The notes below the pieces were generated by a model. The model ran no database searches. It was not told the DNA's origin and worked only from the letters and a program-made list of their open reading frames with translations. A stretch of 20,641 nucleotides of DNA from Patescibacteria group bacterium (GTDB lineage Bacteria > Patescibacteriota > Minisyncoccia > Phycocordibacterales > CAIRYW01), in the NCBI GenBank assembly GCA_030917145.1, contig JAUPVJ010000057.1, forward strand, positions 1 to 20,641. The letters are read 5' to 3'. Shown one piece after another: positions 19,943 through 20,641 of this stretch. A program made the position numbers and the translations under genes. Position 1 is the first letter of the stretch. Every line of letters begins with the position of its first letter.

Positions 19943-20641
19943 ATGTTAAAAGACTTCCCCATCTCAAAACTCTCTCCTTCAGCTTTTCCAAAAGAGCTCC
20001 TAGAAATTCCAGAACCCCCGAAAGAGCTTTTTGTGCGTGGAGAAATACCCTCTCCGGAATTTCTCCGACTTGCAGTAGTCGGAAGTCGAAAATACACACC
20101 GTACGGAAAAGAGGTTACGAAAAAATTAATCGAAGGGTTGCGCGGCTACCCTGTAGCAATAGTTTCAGGGCTCGCTCTTGGAATCGACTCGATCGCACAC
20201 GAAGCGGCGCTTTCAGCAGGACTTCCAACGATTGCTATTCCTGGATCTGGCTTAGGTGAGTCTGTGATCTACCCTAGAAACAATCTGAGCTTAGCGAAAA
20301 GGATTTTAGAAAACGGAGGGTGCCTGATTTCAGAACTTGCTCCCGAAGAAAAAGCAGCGCCTTGGACTTTTCCACAAAGAAACAGAATCATGGCGGGACT
20401 TTCTAAAGCAATACTTGTAATCGAAGCTGAAAAAGTAAGTGGAACACTGATCACAGCGCGTCTCGGCACAGAATACAATAAAGATATTTTCACAGTCCCT
20501 GGATCGATCTTTCAAAGCTCATCTGAAGGCCCACACCTACTCTTAAAACTTGGAGCGACTCCCATTCGTGAAAGTAACGACATTTTGGAGAGCTTAGGGA
20601 TTGAAATTGAGAAAAAAGGAGAAACAAAAAATCTATTTAAA
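19943..20641 (+). CDS. dprA: DNA-processing protein DprA, 3' end cut by the window
   Basis: The frame from ATG 19943 is open to the window edge (233 codons), so the gene is partial. It codes for the Rossmann-like DprA/Smf domain: GSRKYTPYGKE (about 52-62), SGLALGIDSIAHEAAL (about 75-90), GSGLGESVIYPRNN (about 99-112), GGCLISELAPEE, and FPQRNRIMAGLSKAILVIEA, then SGTLITARL. DprA loads RecA on incoming single-stranded DNA during natural transformation. The N-terminal SAM-like domain of longer DprA proteins is missing; the protein begins with only about 45 residues ahead of the core. A GGAG lies 14 nt before the ATG, too far for a good Shine-Dalgarno sequence. Confidence 0.92.
   Translation, partial: MLKDFPISKLSPSAFPKELLEIPEPPKELFVRGEIPSPEFLRLAVVGSRKYTPYGKEVTKKLIEGLRGYPVAIVSGLALGIDSIAHEAALSAGLPTIAIPGSGLGESVIYPRNNLSLAKRILENGGCLISELAPEEKAAPWTFPQRNRIMAGLSKAILVIEAEKVSGTLITARLGTEYNKDIFTVPGSIFQSSSEGPHLLLKLGATPIRESNDILESLGIEIEKKGETKNLFK

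Noticed and set aside
1..20641. CRISPR arrays or IS elements
   Set aside because: No regularly spaced repeats, no transposase frame and no IS-like ends other than the short inverted repeats already listed were seen.

Overview
The window reads as chromosomal DNA from a Patescibacteria (CPR, Parcubacteria-like) bacterium. The evidence is compact, moderately AT-rich DNA with the standard code (TGA is used as a stop), short versions of core proteins (a 344-residue DnaX without its zinc module, an intramembrane protease without PDZ), a membrane-anchored Clp-like protein with a ruined ATPase site, and very few Shine-Dalgarno sequences. The lineage call rests on gene content and family recognition, not on a search.

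Layout. (1) 1-4028 is an accessory, phage- or integrative-element-like block: a ParB-domain DNA methyltransferase overlapping a small-terminase-like HTH protein, a membrane zinc-ribbon protein, a structured 360-bp gap, and a large serine recombinase. (2) 4021-8645 is a copper-handling operon on the minus strand: csoR, DUF305 protein, copA, HMA-TauE/SafE protein and a cupredoxin-like protein. A 31-bp perfect palindrome covers the csoR -10 box and start codon. The recombinase and the last copper gene end in each other (stop codons overlap), so this could be a mobile copper island. (3) 8735-9154 holds an intact tRNA-Gln(TTG) and two broken tRNA-Gln copies, each interrupted by a 90-nt structured element. 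The two elements align without gaps (69/90 identical) and keep their stems through compensatory changes. This is the most novel-looking object in the window. (4) 9236-11496 has small unknown genes and an M50 protease, separated by clear terminators; two of these are copies of the same 24-nt terminator. (5) 11499-13370 has dnaX with long AT-rich inverted repeats around it, then a GC-rich island of unclear nature. (6) 13371-19494 is a minus-strand housekeeping operon: serS, ftsQ-like, a small membrane protein, the pseudo-Clp protein, a D,D-carboxypeptidase and dusB. (7) 19518-20641 runs on the plus strand: a small unknown protein and the start of dprA, cut by the window edge.

How it works together. 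The copper genes make a self-regulated module: CsoR senses Cu(I) and represses from its own promoter, CopA exports copper, and DUF305, HMA-TauE/SafE and the cupredoxin-like protein probably bind or pass on copper outside or in the membrane. The serS-dusB operon combines translation (SerS, DusB) with envelope and division functions (FtsQ-like, carboxypeptidase, Clp-like). Several genes have a -10-like hexamer only 8-11 nt before ATG, suggesting leaderless mRNAs.
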